The notes beneath the pieces were generated by a model. It did no database searches, was not told the DNA's origin, and saw only the letters and a list, made by a program, of their open reading frames with translations. DNA of 6,750 bases, from NCBI GenBank assembly GCA_020346805.1, contig CP070790.1:2047413-2054162 (forward strand), written 5' to 3'. How positions within the stretch are numbered: the stretch's first letter is position 1; each line of letters opens with the position of its first letter. Below are positions 6,543 through 6,750 of this stretch, piece after piece. The DNA is from Planctomycetota bacterium (GTDB taxonomy: Bacteria > Planctomycetota > Phycisphaerae > UBA1845 > PWPN01). The translations under genes were made by a program, and so were the position numbers.

Positions 6543-6750
6543 ATGGCACAAGATAAGCAAACCAGGAAAAAACGAATTGCCCACATAATCTCTCACACCC
6601 ACTGGGATCGCGAATGGCGCTATCCCATCTGGGAAACTCGACTTCTTTTGATCGATTTCATGAATGAGCTCATCGAGGTGCTGGAATCGGGGAAATACCC
6701 CGGTTTCCTCCTGGATGGTCAGGTTGCTCCCGTGCTCGACTATCTCGAAG
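6543..6750 (+). CDS. Glycoside hydrolase family 38 (alpha-mannosidase-like), N-terminal fragment
   Basis: The first 69 codons of a gene that runs off the right edge. After a short basic N-terminus (MAQDKQTRKKR) comes IAHIISHTHWDREWR, the hallmark HxHWDREW motif at the N-terminus of GH38 enzymes; H20 and D22 should be the first two ligands of the catalytic zinc. Residues 54-69, GFLLDGQ followed by VLDYLE, match the next conserved strand-helix of the family. Bacterial members hydrolyse alpha-mannosides, including mannosylglycerate-type substrates, and are usually 800-1000 residues long, so most of the protein, including the nucleophile, lies outside the window. There is no signal peptide, so the enzyme is probably cytoplasmic. 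The gene is divergent from the sulfatase gene, which suggests but does not prove a shared glycan-degradation role. Substrate specificity cannot be judged from this fragment. Confidence 0.88.
   Translation, partial: MAQDKQTRKKRIAHIISHTHWDREWRYPIWETRLLLIDFMNELIEVLESGKYPGFLLDGQVAPVLDYLE

Overview
The window looks like part of a Planctomycetota genome, most likely of the class Phycisphaerae. The main evidence is the large secreted protein on the minus strand (685-2715). It ends in a 'GACC...C...C' cysteine module followed by two 'DGDVD..DF..F..C..G' dockerin-like modules, a C-terminal arrangement I associate with that lineage. A secreted formylglycine-type sulfatase next to a GH38 glycosidase fits a polysaccharide-degrading planctomycete. 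This taxonomic call is inference from protein style; there is no rRNA or marker gene in the window.

Layout: (1) the 3' end of an unrecognised multi-pass membrane protein gene (+, enters from the left edge, stop at 580-582). (2) A short convergent gap without an obvious terminator. (3) A 676-residue secreted cysteine-rich dockerin-like protein (-). (4) A 761-bp divergent intergenic region, AT-rich on its left side and packed with small inverted repeats on its right (3098-3313). It carries a plausible promoter for each flanking gene. (5) A GAF-HD-GYP protein (+, TTG start), a probable c-di-GMP phosphodiesterase. (6) A 21-bp convergent gap. (7) A secreted S1-family sulfatase (-), whose start is best placed at 6077. 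(8) A 465-bp divergent intergenic region in which I see no gene. (9) The first 69 codons of a GH38 alpha-mannosidase-like enzyme (+), running off the right edge.

The genes are mostly single transcription units on alternating strands, so no operon is visible. The sulfatase and the GH38 gene are divergent neighbours and could act on the same sulfated glycan: desulfation outside the cytoplasm, then hydrolysis of mannosides inside. The HD-GYP protein has no cyclase or effector partner in the window. I do not see a clearly new multi-gene system here. The most unusual material is the cysteine-rich repeat architecture of the secreted protein and the hairpin-rich intergenic stretch.
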